This document shows, piece by piece, positions 1 through 8,049 of a stretch of DNA of 64,000 nucleotides. Position numbers and translations under genes: made by a program. Below the pieces are notes generated by a model, which saw only the letters and a list, made by a program, of their open reading frames with translations, had not been told where the DNA came from and searched no databases. This DNA comes from an uncultured Pseudomonadota bacterium (lineage in GTDB: Bacteria > Myxococcota_A > UBA796 > SXON01), in assembly GCA_903921785.1 (NCBI GenBank), contig CAIXRH010000136.1, positions 1-64,000 on the forward strand, in the 5' to 3' direction. Position 1 is the first letter of the stretch. Every line of letters starts with the position of its first letter.

Positions 1-437
1 GCTCCCCACCCCCCACTCCCCAACCCCTCGCCCCCCGGGTGGGGGCGAGGGGCGGGCGGCGCGGGCTTCGCCGCGCCGCGGGCCTGCGGCCCCAGGCCGG
101 AGGCTTCAGGCCTTAGGCTTCAGGTCTAAGCGTTGTTTTTCCCACGGCGGCCCTCGCCGCACGCCAGATCCCCGGGAACGTGCTCCACCCGAGCACCGCC
201 GTCCACATCACCAAGTCCCTCGGACCTCCAGCCTCCAGCCTCCCGTCGTCGCCCGCGGGAGCCCCGGAGACCGTGTTCCACCCGAGCACCGCCGTCCGCA
301 TCACCAAATCCCTCGGACCTCCAGCATCCAGTCTCCAGCCTCCAGCCTCCCTTCTCCGCGCCCGCCGCCCGCCGCCCGCCACATCGCCCTCACTCCGCTG
401 TCGGCAACTTCAAAAACCCGAGCCATACTGCCCGCCG
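1..437. other. Gene-free lead with strong hairpins
   Basis: No credible gene precedes the start at 438. Two GC-rich hairpins lie at the edge: a perfect 12-bp stem (24-35 with 41-52, loop CGGGT) and a 9-bp stem (56-64 with 71-79). Neither is followed by a T-run, so they could be terminator-like hairpins of a gene left of the window or simple extragenic palindromes. Short imperfect repeats of the type GGCTTCAGG follow at about 100-128, and then the minisatellite listed separately. Open frames here on both strands only reflect the repeats. Confidence 0.5.
179..325. repeat. Two-copy 54-nt direct repeat with CTCCAGC microrepeats
   Basis: Bases 179-232 and 272-325 are direct copies that differ at three positions of 54, with starts 93 nt apart. 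Each copy ends in CCTCCAGC, and from there to about 350 several short CTCCAGC-like units follow. This looks like a young minisatellite just upstream of the PmbA/TldE-like gene. A purely repeat-driven origin is as likely as a regulatory one. Confidence 0.7.
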
Positions 438-1703
438 ATGGACGACCGTGCCGAGCTCCTCCCCGTGCTCGAGGGTTGCCGTGCTCGCGGTGCGCGTGCG
501 GCTGAACTCCTCCGCCAACGTTTCGATCGTTTCGAGACGAGCGGCGCCCGTGTACGCGGCGCCCGCACCGCCTCCGAACGGTGGACCCTCCGGGTCTGGC
601 TGGAAGGAGGGCGCGCCGGCGTCGTCGCCGCCCCGAGCCGTGGCGGGCTGGTCGCCGCGGCGATTGCCGCCGCCGAAGCTGCGCCCCCCTCCTCGCTCGC
701 CGGCCCCGCCGACAAGCTCCCCCCCACCTCCGGGCCGCTCGGCATCGACGATCGGCGCCACGAGGCCATCGAGGAGGGCGACCGCAACGAGCTCCTCACC
801 CTCGCCGAACGGGCGCTGAACCTCGGCGGCGCCCAGCTCCGCCGCCTCCGGTACGTGGAGCTGCGGGAGCGCCGGAGCTGGATGTCCAGCCGCGACGTGG
901 AACAACGTTCGGCGGCGACCACGTACAGCCTGCACGCCACCGCCGCCCTGGGGGACGTGGAGCTCACCCACCGCATCGGCTCTCGGCACTTCTCCGACGT
1001 GGCCAGCCTCCCCTTTGGCACCGAGCTTCGCCGCCGGCTCGACGGGCTCTCGCGCAAGGCCTCGCTGCCGGGCGCGCCGCTCCCCGTGGTGCTCGACCCG
1101 CGGGGGATGGCGTCGCTGGTCCGGTCGATCGCCCCGGCGTTCGCCGCACAGTCCGTCGCCACCGGTAACTTCCTCTCGGGGCGCCTGAACCGGCCGTTGG
1201 CCTCCCCGATCCTCCACCTCACCGACGACGCCGGGTTGGCCAGCGGCCTGCACACCCGCGCGTTCGACGACCGGGGCGTGCCCCCGATCACCGTCACGTT
1301 GCTGAAGGAGGGCGTCCCCGCCGGGCTCTTTCACGACCCGGAGAGCGCTCGCGCCCACGGGCTCCGCCCCACGGGCCACTACCTCGACGGCGACCTGCGC
1401 CCGAGCAACCTCGTCGTCCGCCCCGGCTCCCGCACCCGCAACGTGATCCTCACCGAGCTCAAGGACCACCTCGCCGCCGACGAACTGCCCCCGGTCGACC
1501 TGGCCACCGGTCGCATGCACGGCCCCGTCCGTCTCGGGGTCGTCTCCGGCGGCCAGCGGGTCGGCGCCGTCACCGCGGTGCTGGACGTCGACGTGCCCAC
1601 GCTCCTCGCCCGCATCACCGAGGTCGCCTCCGACCAGGAGCGTACAGAAGAGGTCGATGCGCCGACCACGATCTTCGATCCGCTGCCCTGGCGGGCGGAG
1701 TAG
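438..1703 (+). CDS. PmbA/TldE-like protein (TldD/PmbA family)
   Basis: A 421-residue protein. The C-terminal half carries the family hallmarks: HTRAFDDRGVPP, then a stretch reading EGVPAGLFHD, then GLRPTGHYL, matching the region of PmbA/TldE around its D-x-EGV and K-x-GxxSTGH segments. The zinc motif HExxxH of the TldD subunit is not visible, so this resembles the TldE partner. In E. coli TldD and TldE form a heterodimeric peptidase that matures peptides such as microcin B17; no tldD neighbour is in the window. The start was set at ATG 438 because the frame upstream runs into the minisatellite and has unnatural composition. There is no clear Shine-Dalgarno sequence. The family is fairly certain; substrate and partner are unknown. 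Confidence 0.75.
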   Translation: MDDRAELLPVLEGCRARGARAAELLRQRFDRFETSGARVRGARTASERWTLRVWLEGGRAGVVAAPSRGGLVAAAIAAAEAAPPSSLAGPADKLPPTSGPLGIDDRRHEAIEEGDRNELLTLAERALNLGGAQLRRLRYVELRERRSWMSSRDVEQRSAATTYSLHATAALGDVELTHRIGSRHFSDVASLPFGTELRRRLDGLSRKASLPGAPLPVVLDPRGMASLVRSIAPAFAAQSVATGNFLSGRLNRPLASPILHLTDDAGLASGLHTRAFDDRGVPPITVTLLKEGVPAGLFHDPESARAHGLRPTGHYLDGDLRPSNLVVRPGSRTRNVILTELKDHLAADELPPVDLATGRMHGPVRLGVVSGGQRVGAVTAVLDVDVPTLLARITEVASDQERTEEVDAPTTIFDPLPWRAE

Positions 1704-1818
1704 CGCTGCCGCTCGGACCCAGCGACCCCACCTCGCCGACGCCTGTCCCGGCTCGCGACGGTGTAGGAGGGCCGGGAGGGAAGGGCATGATCGGCATCGG
1801 ACCGGCCGTCGCGACCGT

Positions 1819-4095
1819 TCACCCCCCGAAGAACGCCGCCAGCTCCGTCCACGGTGCGCCCGTCGGCCGCGGCGCCCACTCCTCGGGGAGGTAGGTCTGA
1901 AGCTCGTTCTGGAGGAACCGGCGGCACACCAGCACCACGGCGCCGCGCTCCTCCGCGCTGCGCACGACGCGGCCCGCCGCCTGTACGACTCGCGTCATCC
2001 CTGACTGCACGGAGGCGAGCCCGAAGCCGTCGTCGAAGCGCCGCTCGTACCAGTCGGTGAGCAGTTGGGTCTCGAGGTCCGGCGGCGGAAACGCAGGTCC
2101 GACGATGATTGCGGCCCCGAGCGCGCCGGAGGGCAGGTCCACCGACTCCCCGAAGACCCCGCCGAGCACCGCGCACAGCACGTGCCCGGGCTCGCCCATC
2201 GCCGCGGCCATCTCGGCGCGCGCCGCGCTGCTCATTCCGGGGCGTTGAACGAGGCGTTCCCGCCCGGGCAGGTCCATCCGCGACAGCAGGTCGAGCATCG
2301 ACTCGAAGCTCCCGAAGAACAACGCCACGTTCCCCGGGACGGCCGCCACGCAGCGCTCCAGCACCTCGGCGATCCGGTCGCGCTCCTTCGCCCGGTCCTT
2401 CCACGCCGTGGACACCCCACGGGCCACGAGCACCAGGCGGTTCTCCGCGGGAAACCCTGAAGGGACCGCCACCTCGTCGAAGCGGTCCGCCGGCACGCCC
2501 ACCCGCTCCCGCCAGAACCACGTCGGCGTGAGCGTGGCGCTCATCGCGATGAGCGATACGCACGCCGCGACCCGCTCCCGGAGGAGGAACGCCGCGTCCC
2601 GACAGAGGAGCTGCAAGGAAGCCCCGTCGGTGAGCGCCACGACCTCCTCGCCCTCCCGGTCGGCGTAGGTGGCGAGGCGGAAGAGGCACTGCCCGAGGGT
2701 TCGCCAAGGATCTTCGCCAGGAACCGGCGACGCCTCCCGGAGCCGCGCGTGCTCCGCCGCCAGCGCGTCGTATCGCCCGAGCACCTCCTCCACGTCGAGC
2801 GCCTCGATCTCCCACCGCCGTGGCTCGCCCGACATCGCCTCCGCGAGGAGCCAGCCGCGCACCTCATCCGCGAGATCCCGGAATGGGGCGCCGTCGTGTC
2901 CGACGAACGAAGCGTCCACCTTGTCCAGGAGCGGCGCGTCGATCCTCGCGGAGGCCCAGCCCCGCGCCCGGTCGGGGAGTTGGTGTGCTTCGTCCACCAC
3001 CACCGCCCATCGACGCGGCGCCCCGGCTCCGAAGAGCGGACGGAGGTGTACGTCGGGATCAAAGGCGTAGTTGAGGTCCGCGACCACCACATCCGCGAGG
3101 TGCGCCGCGTACTCTACGGCCATCGCCCAGGCGCAGGCGCCCTGACGTTCGGCTTCGGCGAGCACCTCTGCCGGCGTCACCACGCCCCGCTCAGCCAGGG
3201 GTTGCAGGTCGGCGAGCTCGGCCGTGCCTACGCACTCGCCCCGCGCGCACGCCGGACACGCCTCCGCCCGCGCCGGCACCACGACCGCCCGCAGCGGCAA
3301 TCCGGCCCGGCCAAGGCGCGTGATCGTGTCCAGCACGATCCATCGCTGGGTGCCCCGCGCCGTCGCCCAGCAGACGCCCAGGTCTTGCCGAAAAGCCTCC
3401 CGCAACGCCCCGACCAACGCCGGCGCCGTCTTCCCGACCCCCGTCGGCGCGCTCACCGCCAGGACGCGCCCCTGCGCCACCGCCTCCACCGTCGACGCCA
3501 GCAGCGTGTCCTGCCCAGGGCGAAGCTCCGGAAACGGGAACGGCACCGTCCGCGCCCGCCGGTCGTGGCGCCATGCCAACCACAACTCCCGTGTACGTAC
3601 CCGGGCGCGCAGCCACGCCCGCAGCCACTCCCCGACTGAAACATCAGGGTCTACCTGGATCACCCGCTCGCTGCCGTCCACCAGCGACACCATCCGCAGC
3701 CGCCCCACCGGCATCGGCCGGCGCGCCGCCACCGCCACGTGCAGGTAGAGCTGGAGCTGGCGGAGCCACGGCTCGGGCACCGGCGAAGCGTCGAGCGCGG
3801 CTTCGCCGAGCCCGACACTCTTGATCTCCTCGACCACGGTCCGCCCGCCTTCGTCCTCCGCGAGCCCGTCCACCCGCGCGGTGAGGACGCAGCGCCAACC
3901 GTCAATCTCCTCGACGTGCCGCCACGTGACCTCGGCCTCGCCCTCCGCCTCCTCCTGCACCCGCTGGTGCGCCCGCGACCCGGCCCGCGCCCGCGCCCGC
4001 GAGGACATCGCCAACCCCCGCAGCTCCGAACGGGAGGTCACCACGTCGCGGACCGCGAGCTCCAGCGTCTTCGGGTCGTCGGTCCAGCGGAGCAT
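1819..4095 (-). CDS. PD-(D/E)XK nuclease / XPD-DinG superfamily 2 helicase fusion
   Basis: A 758-residue protein. Residues about 40-130 look like a RecB/Cas4-type PD-(D/E)XK nuclease: an Asp in RVDGLAE, then EEIKS, then a QLQLYLHVA helix. From about residue 190 an XPD/DinG helicase follows: Walker A APTGVGKT (Lys222), a Cys cluster CPACARGEC plus a later Cys in GACAW that would fit the four-Cys iron-sulfur site, DEAH at 368-371, motif III MSATL and a late motif VI QAAGRVVRSAEERG. Enzymes of this family unwind DNA 5'-3' using ATP; the nuclease suggests repair or processing of branched DNA. It is divergent from the PH-domain gene 54 bp away. The fusion order is seen directly; the biological role is inferred. 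Confidence 0.85.
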   Translation of the reverse strand: MLRWTDDPKTLELAVRDVVTSRSELRGLAMSSRARARAGSRAHQRVQEEAEGEAEVTWRHVEEIDGWRCVLTARVDGLAEDEGGRTVVEEIKSVGLGEAALDASPVPEPWLRQLQLYLHVAVAARRPMPVGRLRMVSLVDGSERVIQVDPDVSVGEWLRAWLRARVRTRELWLAWRHDRRARTVPFPFPELRPGQDTLLASTVEAVAQGRVLAVSAPTGVGKTAPALVGALREAFRQDLGVCWATARGTQRWIVLDTITRLGRAGLPLRAVVVPARAEACPACARGECVGTAELADLQPLAERGVVTPAEVLAEAERQGACAWAMAVEYAAHLADVVVADLNYAFDPDVHLRPLFGAGAPRRWAVVVDEAHQLPDRARGWASARIDAPLLDKVDASFVGHDGAPFRDLADEVRGWLLAEAMSGEPRRWEIEALDVEEVLGRYDALAAEHARLREASPVPGEDPWRTLGQCLFRLATYADREGEEVVALTDGASLQLLCRDAAFLLRERVAACVSLIAMSATLTPTWFWRERVGVPADRFDEVAVPSGFPAENRLVLVARGVSTAWKDRAKERDRIAEVLERCVAAVPGNVALFFGSFESMLDLLSRMDLPGRERLVQRPGMSSAARAEMAAAMGEPGHVLCAVLGGVFGESVDLPSGALGAAIIVGPAFPPPDLETQLLTDWYERRFDDGFGLASVQSGMTRVVQAAGRVVRSAEERGAVVLVCRRFLQNELQTYLPEEWAPRPTGAPWTELAAFFGG

Positions 4096-4149
4096 CGCCC
4101 GGCGGGTCTATCGCGGCGGCCAACGGACCGGCCGATTAGGCGAGCGACG

Positions 4150-4617
4150 ATGATCCTGCGCCCGGCTCCCCTCCCCCCGCGCGCCCGCGTGCTCGGCGGA
4201 GTCGCCCTGGTGGCCTGGGCCTTCGCCGTCCTCCTCCTCACCGGCGACGTGAGCGCGGGCCGCTCCTTCTTCGGTTCCGGCTCGTTCTGCGCCTCGATGT
4301 CGGCAGCGCTCCTCTGGGTCCTCGCCGACGCACCGCTGCGGTACCAGGTCAGCGGCGCCGAGCTGCACGTGATCACCCGCTTCCGCCGGGTCGTTGTGCC
4401 ATTTCGCAGCGCCGCGCGGGTCGAGGGCATCGGCCGCGACCGCTTCGCCATCAACGGAGGCTTCGGCTGGTACGGCTGGTTCAAGCTCGGAGACAGCGTC
4501 GCCCGCGCCTGGGTGACCGACCCCGCCTTCGCCGTGCGCGTCGAGACCGGCGGTCGCCCCGTCCTGGTGTCGCCCGCTGAGCCCGACCGCTTGATTGGCG
4601 CAGGGTCCGGCGTCTGA
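4150..4617 (+). CDS. Membrane-anchored bacterial PH-domain protein
   Basis: A 155-residue protein with two hydrophobic segments near the N-terminus (about 12-30 and 42-60), then a beta-rich part beginning YQVSGAELHV and ending LVSPAEPDRLIGA. This pattern, including GGFGWYGWFKL and a final SP-x-x-P element, resembles bacterial PH domains of the bPH_5 type. These are small membrane-associated domains without a well-defined role. The ATG at 4150 is the first plausible start after the divergent helicase. The domain call is moderately sure, since bacterial PH domains are weakly conserved. The 76-nt dispersed repeat follows 13 nt after its stop. Confidence 0.6.
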   Translation: MILRPAPLPPRARVLGGVALVAWAFAVLLLTGDVSAGRSFFGSGSFCASMSAALLWVLADAPLRYQVSGAELHVITRFRRVVVPFRSAARVEGIGRDRFAINGGFGWYGWFKLGDSVARAWVTDPAFAVRVETGGRPVLVSPAEPDRLIGAGSGV

Positions 4618-4629
4618 AGGGCTGATTTT

Positions 4630-4705
4630 GCGCATCCCCACCCTCGGCGCTCCGGAGGACCGACGGCAAGCGCACGGTCGCGCTTCAACCCACGCTCAGC
4701 GCTCC
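4630..4705 (+). repeat. 76-nt dispersed intergenic repeat, copy A
   Basis: Bases 4630-4705 match the reverse complement of 62594-62669 without a gap, 64 of 76 positions identical. The outer blocks are nearly invariant; most differences fall in one central block. Read on the minus strand, bases 2-7 (GAGCGC) pair with 33-38 (GCGCTT, one G-U pair), and TCGG at 43-46 pairs with CCGA at 59-62. It occupies most of the gap between the PH-domain gene and the transporter. No coding sense is visible. Confidence 0.75.
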
Positions 4706-4823
4706 GGTGGCGGGCGACCGCGGCCACACGCCCGCCAGCCCGAGCGTCGCCCGCCTCACCAGCTCCTCGATCGCGCCCCCGGAGCGACGCCGCCGACGGC
4801 GGTCCCAGGCTAAGCCGCCCGCG

Positions 4824-6035
4824 TTGGCCGAGACCCGCTACGACGCGCTCACCCTGCCGGTGTTCCGGGCCTACCAGGCCGCGCGGATCCTCACGGTCTT
4901 CGCCCTGCAGATCCAAGGCGTCGCCGTCGGCTGGCAGGTCTACAGCCTCACCGGGAACGCGATGGACCTCGGCTGGGTCGGCCTCGCCCAGTTCCTCCCC
5001 ACCCTCGTCTTCTGGCCGCTCATCGGCATGGCGGTGGACCGCTTCGATCGCCGCGACCTCCTCGTCGCCTGCTGGATCGCCATCGGCTTCGCCACGCTCG
5101 GCCTCGCCGCATTCGACTACTCGGGCTCCCACGCGATGCCCGCGCTCCTGGCGTGCAACTTCGCGATCGGCCTCGCCCGGGCGTTCTCCAGCCCCGCCAG
5201 CCAGAGCATCCTCCCGGAGCTCGTCCCGGGGGAGTATTACCCCAACGCGCTCACCTGGTCGTCCACGGTGTTCCAGCTCGGTGCCATCGGCGGGCCGGCG
5301 TTGGGCGGGGCGATCTTCGCGGTGCTCGGCGCGGCCTGGAAGGTCCACCTCGTCGCCAGCGCGTGCGCGGTCGCCGGCGCCGTCGCCATCCTCCGGGTGC
5401 CGCGCCCCGGCCCCGCCACCACCGCCGGCAACCGGGGCGCCGTCTTCGACGGCCTGAAGTTCGTCGTCTCCCGCCCCGAGATGCTCGCCGCCCTCTCCAT
5501 CGACCTCGTCGCCGTGCTCTTCGGCGGCGTCGTGGCGCTCTTGCCGATCTACGCCCACGATCGCCTCGGCGGCGGCCCCGACACGCTGGGGTGGCTGCGC
5601 GCGGCTCCGGCCGCGGGCGCGGCCGTCTGCGCGGTGTGGATGAGCCGTTTCCCGGTCACCCGGCGCGCGGGGGCGAAGATGTTGTCCGCGGTGGTGCTCT
5701 TCGGCGTCGCCACCATCGCCTTCGCCGTCTCCACGAACCTCGGCCTCTCGCTGGTCGCGCTCTTCGTCGCCGGCGCCGCGGACGAGGTGAGCGTCGTCAT
5801 CCGCCAGTGCATCGTCCAGATGCAGACGCCGAACGAGATGCGCGGGCGGGTCAGCACGGTGAACTGGCTGTTCGTCTCCGTCTCCAACGAGCTCGGGCAG
5901 TTCGAGTCGGGGCTGGCCGCGGCGTGGCTCGGCCTCGTCCCTGCCGCCATCGCCGGCGGCGTGGTCGCCGTGATCACCGCCGGGATCGCCGCGGCCGCCG
6001 TCCCCAAGCTCCGCAACTTCGACCGGCTCTCGTAG
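4824..6035 (+). CDS. MFS transporter, EntS/MFS_3-like exporter
   Basis: A major facilitator protein of about 403 residues with roughly 12 membrane segments. It begins LTLPVFRAYQAARIL and shows the loop 2-3 signature GMAVDRFDRRDLL (the MFS G-x-x-x-D-R motif). The C-terminal half contains QMQTPNEMRGRVST, typical of the MFS_3 / enterobactin exporter (EntS) group, which export siderophores or drugs. An in-frame GTG at 4707 would add 39 Arg- and Ser-rich residues and would lie directly against the dispersed repeat, so TTG 4824 is preferred although neither has a good Shine-Dalgarno sequence. The substrate cannot be predicted. Confidence 0.85.
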   Translation: MAETRYDALTLPVFRAYQAARILTVFALQIQGVAVGWQVYSLTGNAMDLGWVGLAQFLPTLVFWPLIGMAVDRFDRRDLLVACWIAIGFATLGLAAFDYSGSHAMPALLACNFAIGLARAFSSPASQSILPELVPGEYYPNALTWSSTVFQLGAIGGPALGGAIFAVLGAAWKVHLVASACAVAGAVAILRVPRPGPATTAGNRGAVFDGLKFVVSRPEMLAALSIDLVAVLFGGVVALLPIYAHDRLGGGPDTLGWLRAAPAAGAAVCAVWMSRFPVTRRAGAKMLSAVVLFGVATIAFAVSTNLGLSLVALFVAGAADEVSVVIRQCIVQMQTPNEMRGRVSTVNWLFVSVSNELGQFESGLAAAWLGLVPAAIAGGVVAVITAGIAAAAVPKLRNFDRLS

Positions 6036-6073
6036 TCGACAGCCAGTACGCCCGCCTCGACCCACACGCGCCG

Positions 6074-6589
6074 TCAGAGGTTCGAGACCGCCCCCTCCGT
6101 CGTCACCCCGACGTCCACCGTCCAGTCGCCGCGGACCTCGGTGTCCTCCTCCGGCCGATGCGCCGTGACGTCCGTCGTCAGCGTCATCGCCTGGCTGGTC
6201 ACGTATTCGTGGATGTCGGCGCCCGTGGTCTTGAAGTCCACGGTGGCGCTTCCCTTGGGGAAGCTCTCGGACCATGCGATGCGCAGCACGTCGTAGGGCT
6301 CCGCCTCCACCGAGAGGTCCATCGCCGAGAGGAAGCTCAGGTCCGACGCCCCGCTCGTCGCGGTGAGCGTGAAGTCGGTGAGCACCGCCGAGGAGATTTC
6401 CTCCGGCGCGACTCCCTGGTTCTGCAGCGCCTGGGCCTCGGTGAGGTCCATGCTCACGAACTCCCCGAAGCCGAGGTCCCCCACGAGGTCTTCGAGCAGG
6501 GTGCCGGCCTCCACCGTGGCGGTGGAACTTCCGGTCACTGCGATGTGGGTCAGCGTGACGCCGCAGCCGGCCAGGAGCAAGAGGGTCAT
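6074..6589 (-). CDS. Lipoprotein of unknown function
   Basis: A 171-residue protein with a very short lipoprotein signal (MTLLLLAGC, Cys9). The mature part is rich in Thr, Ser, Asp and Glu and is probably beta-rich; no known domain was recognised. It is the last gene of the grxC / lysoplasmalogenase operon, 8 nt downstream of the preceding stop. Its frame stays open upstream, but that part overlaps the lysoplasmalogenase gene and is not used. It is likely an outer-membrane or periplasmic lipoprotein. Confidence 0.7.
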   Translation of the reverse strand: MTLLLLAGCGVTLTHIAVTGSSTATVEAGTLLEDLVGDLGFGEFVSMDLTEAQALQNQGVAPEEISSAVLTDFTLTATSGASDLSFLSAMDLSVEAEPYDVLRIAWSESFPKGSATVDFKTTGADIHEYVTSQAMTLTTDVTAHRPEEDTEVRGDWTVDVGVTTEGAVSNL

Positions 6590-6597
6590 CTCCGCCC

Positions 6598-7179
6598 CTA
6601 ACCCGGTCCCAGCGCGAGCCCGATGGTGAGGATCGCCGCGTAGTACGTCAGCATCACCACGATCTCGGCGCCGCGGAACGGGCGCACGAAGCGGTTGACC
6701 GCCAGGGCCCCGTCCGAGACCGCGAACGTGGCCGCGCCTGCCGCCGCGAGCGGGCTCAACGCCCCCGCGGCGACCACCATCCCGGCGAGCGCCAGCGCGT
6801 AGATCGGCACCGCCACCCTCAGCACCCCCGTGAGCCGCGGCACGACGGCGGCCAGCACGGCGATCGCAAACAGGCCCATCGCCCCGACCAGCCACCACGG
6901 CGGCGATCCCGGCGCGCGAAGCACGAACGTCGGGATGAAGAGCGCGTGGCCGACCAGGAATGCCGCCAGCCCGTGAAGGAAGAACCGCTCCTTCACGAGC
7001 AGGAACGCGTCCCCGAGCGCGCAGCAGGCGAACGCCGCCGCCGCGAGCGGGCTGGATGCCCCGACATACCCGGCGAGAAGCAGCGCCGGCACCACCTTCG
7101 GCCACCCCTTGGCGCCCCACACCACCGCCACCAGGTACCCGGCCGCCGCCACGACGGCTGCGGCCCAGACGGGGCTCAC
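6598..7179 (-). CDS. YhhN/TMEM86-family lysoplasmalogenase
   Basis: A 193-residue integral membrane protein with about eight hydrophobic helices. The family features are visible: KVVPALLLAGYVG, the segment FACCALGDAFL with its conserved Gly-Asp, and LVGHALFIPTF. Eukaryotic TMEM86B of this family hydrolyses the vinyl-ether bond of lysoplasmalogens; most bacterial members are untested. Its GTG start shares four bases (GTGA) with the stop of grxC, so translation is probably coupled. Longer in-frame starts lie inside grxC and give unnatural sequence. Confidence 0.8.
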   Translation of the reverse strand: MSPVWAAAVVAAAGYLVAVVWGAKGWPKVVPALLLAGYVGASSPLAAAAFACCALGDAFLLVKERFFLHGLAAFLVGHALFIPTFVLRAPGSPPWWLVGAMGLFAIAVLAAVVPRLTGVLRVAVPIYALALAGMVVAAGALSPLAAAGAATFAVSDGALAVNRFVRPFRGAEIVVMLTYYAAILTIGLALGPG

Positions 7180-7433
7180 GCCGGCGTGACCAGCGGCATC
7201 AACCCACCGCGCGAGTCCAGCGCCCGAAGGTCGTCGTACCCGCCCACGTGGGTCTCTCCCACGAAGATCTGCGGCACCGTGCGCCGGCCCGTACGCTCGA
7301 CGAGCGCCTCCCTGCCCGAGTCGTCCCCGGTGAGGTCGATGTCCTCCCAGGGCACGCCCTTCTGATCGAGAAACCGCTTGGCCGCGGTGCAGTAGGGACA
7401 CCAGTTCGTGCTGTAGATGGTGACAGTCTTCAT
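7176..7433 (-). CDS. grxC: Glutaredoxin 3-type
   Basis: An 85-residue glutaredoxin with the dithiol active site WCPYC (Cys12 and Cys15), the cis-Pro element RTVPQIFVG and the glutathione-binding GGYDDL. It reduces disulfides and glutathione mixed disulfides in the cytoplasm using glutathione. The length is typical of GrxC. It is first in a three-gene operon and overlaps the lysoplasmalogenase start by four bases. Longer in-frame starts were rejected because they run into the neighbouring lipoprotein gene in another frame. Confidence 0.95.
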   Translation of the reverse strand: MKTVTIYSTNWCPYCTAAKRFLDQKGVPWEDIDLTGDDSGREALVERTGRRTVPQIFVGETHVGGYDDLRALDSRGGLMPLVTPA

Positions 7434-7480
7434 GGGCTCACCGATTAGCCCCCCCACGACGCCGGGCAAGCGCGAACCCC

Positions 7481-7516
7481 AAAACCGGCGAGGGGAGCCA
7501 CAAGTGGCTCCCCTCG
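7481..7516 (-). terminator. Intrinsic terminator of the 7537 lipoprotein gene
   Basis: On the minus strand a perfect 13-bp inverted repeat (7516-7504 with 7501-7489, two bases between, so in practice about 11 bp with a small loop) is followed by CCGG and TTTT. It lies 20 nt past the stop of the lipoprotein gene and before grxC, so it separates the two transcription units. Confidence 0.7.
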
Positions 7517-7536
7517 GGAGGCGGTTCAGACGCGGG

Positions 7537-7950
7537 CTAGTACAGGTCGATCGTGTAGACTTCGCCGGGACCAGCGGTGTCCTCGGGGGTGAAGTCGACG
7601 AGGTAGTCGTAGTAGCCGCAGTCCAGGTAGGTCGAGCGGCCCTGCCACGCGGAGTAGAAGGTGTCGCCCTGGTCGTAGTACAGCTCGAACGCGTCGACCC
7701 ACTCGCCGGTCTGCCCGTCGTACACGTCGGCGTACACGCCGGTGATGTCGTCGAGGCCATTGGGGTCAGTCACGTCGGCTTGGAACCACCAGACGTCGTC
7801 AGCGTAGTAGTCGTCCCAGTAGCAGCTCGCGTCGGCGACGTCGATCACCGGGGCGTAGTTCTTCGGCGCCTTGGAGCGGTGATCCGGGCCGCTGCCGTAC
7901 ACGAAGCAACCGGAGGCGAAGAGGGCGGCAGAGACGGTGAGCGTGCGCAT
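7537..7950 (-). CDS. Small acidic Tyr-rich lipoprotein
   Basis: A 137-residue protein with signal MRTLTVSAALFASGC (lipobox FASGC, Cys15). The mature chain is rich in Asp and Tyr (for example YWDDYYADDVWWFQ) and may form a small Ig-like beta domain, as suggested by alternating ADVTDPNGLDDITG and VYADVYDG, which recall cadherin/PKD-type strands. No named family was recognised. It is transcribed alone, divergent from the DUF2325 gene and closed by a terminator. Confidence 0.7.
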   Translation of the reverse strand: MRTLTVSAALFASGCFVYGSGPDHRSKAPKNYAPVIDVADASCYWDDYYADDVWWFQADVTDPNGLDDITGVYADVYDGQTGEWVDAFELYYDQGDTFYSAWQGRSTYLDCGYYDYLVDFTPEDTAGPGEVYTIDLY

Positions 7951-8049
7951 GGTGATCCTTGGCTGGCCCCCCTGCTACGTCGCCGACCCCGACGCTATTC
8001 ACAAGCGCGGCGAAGCGCATTACGGTTCGGTTACGGCCAGGAGGGCCCG

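Noticed and set aside
113-382. A small minus-strand frame with two similar halves in the lead region
   Set aside because: It only translates the 54-nt minisatellite; no start signal and no homology.
4038-6275. A 745-codon minus-strand frame opposite the MFS transporter
   Set aside because: Very high Gly/Arg/Asp content and no domain; the transporter on the other strand is clear.
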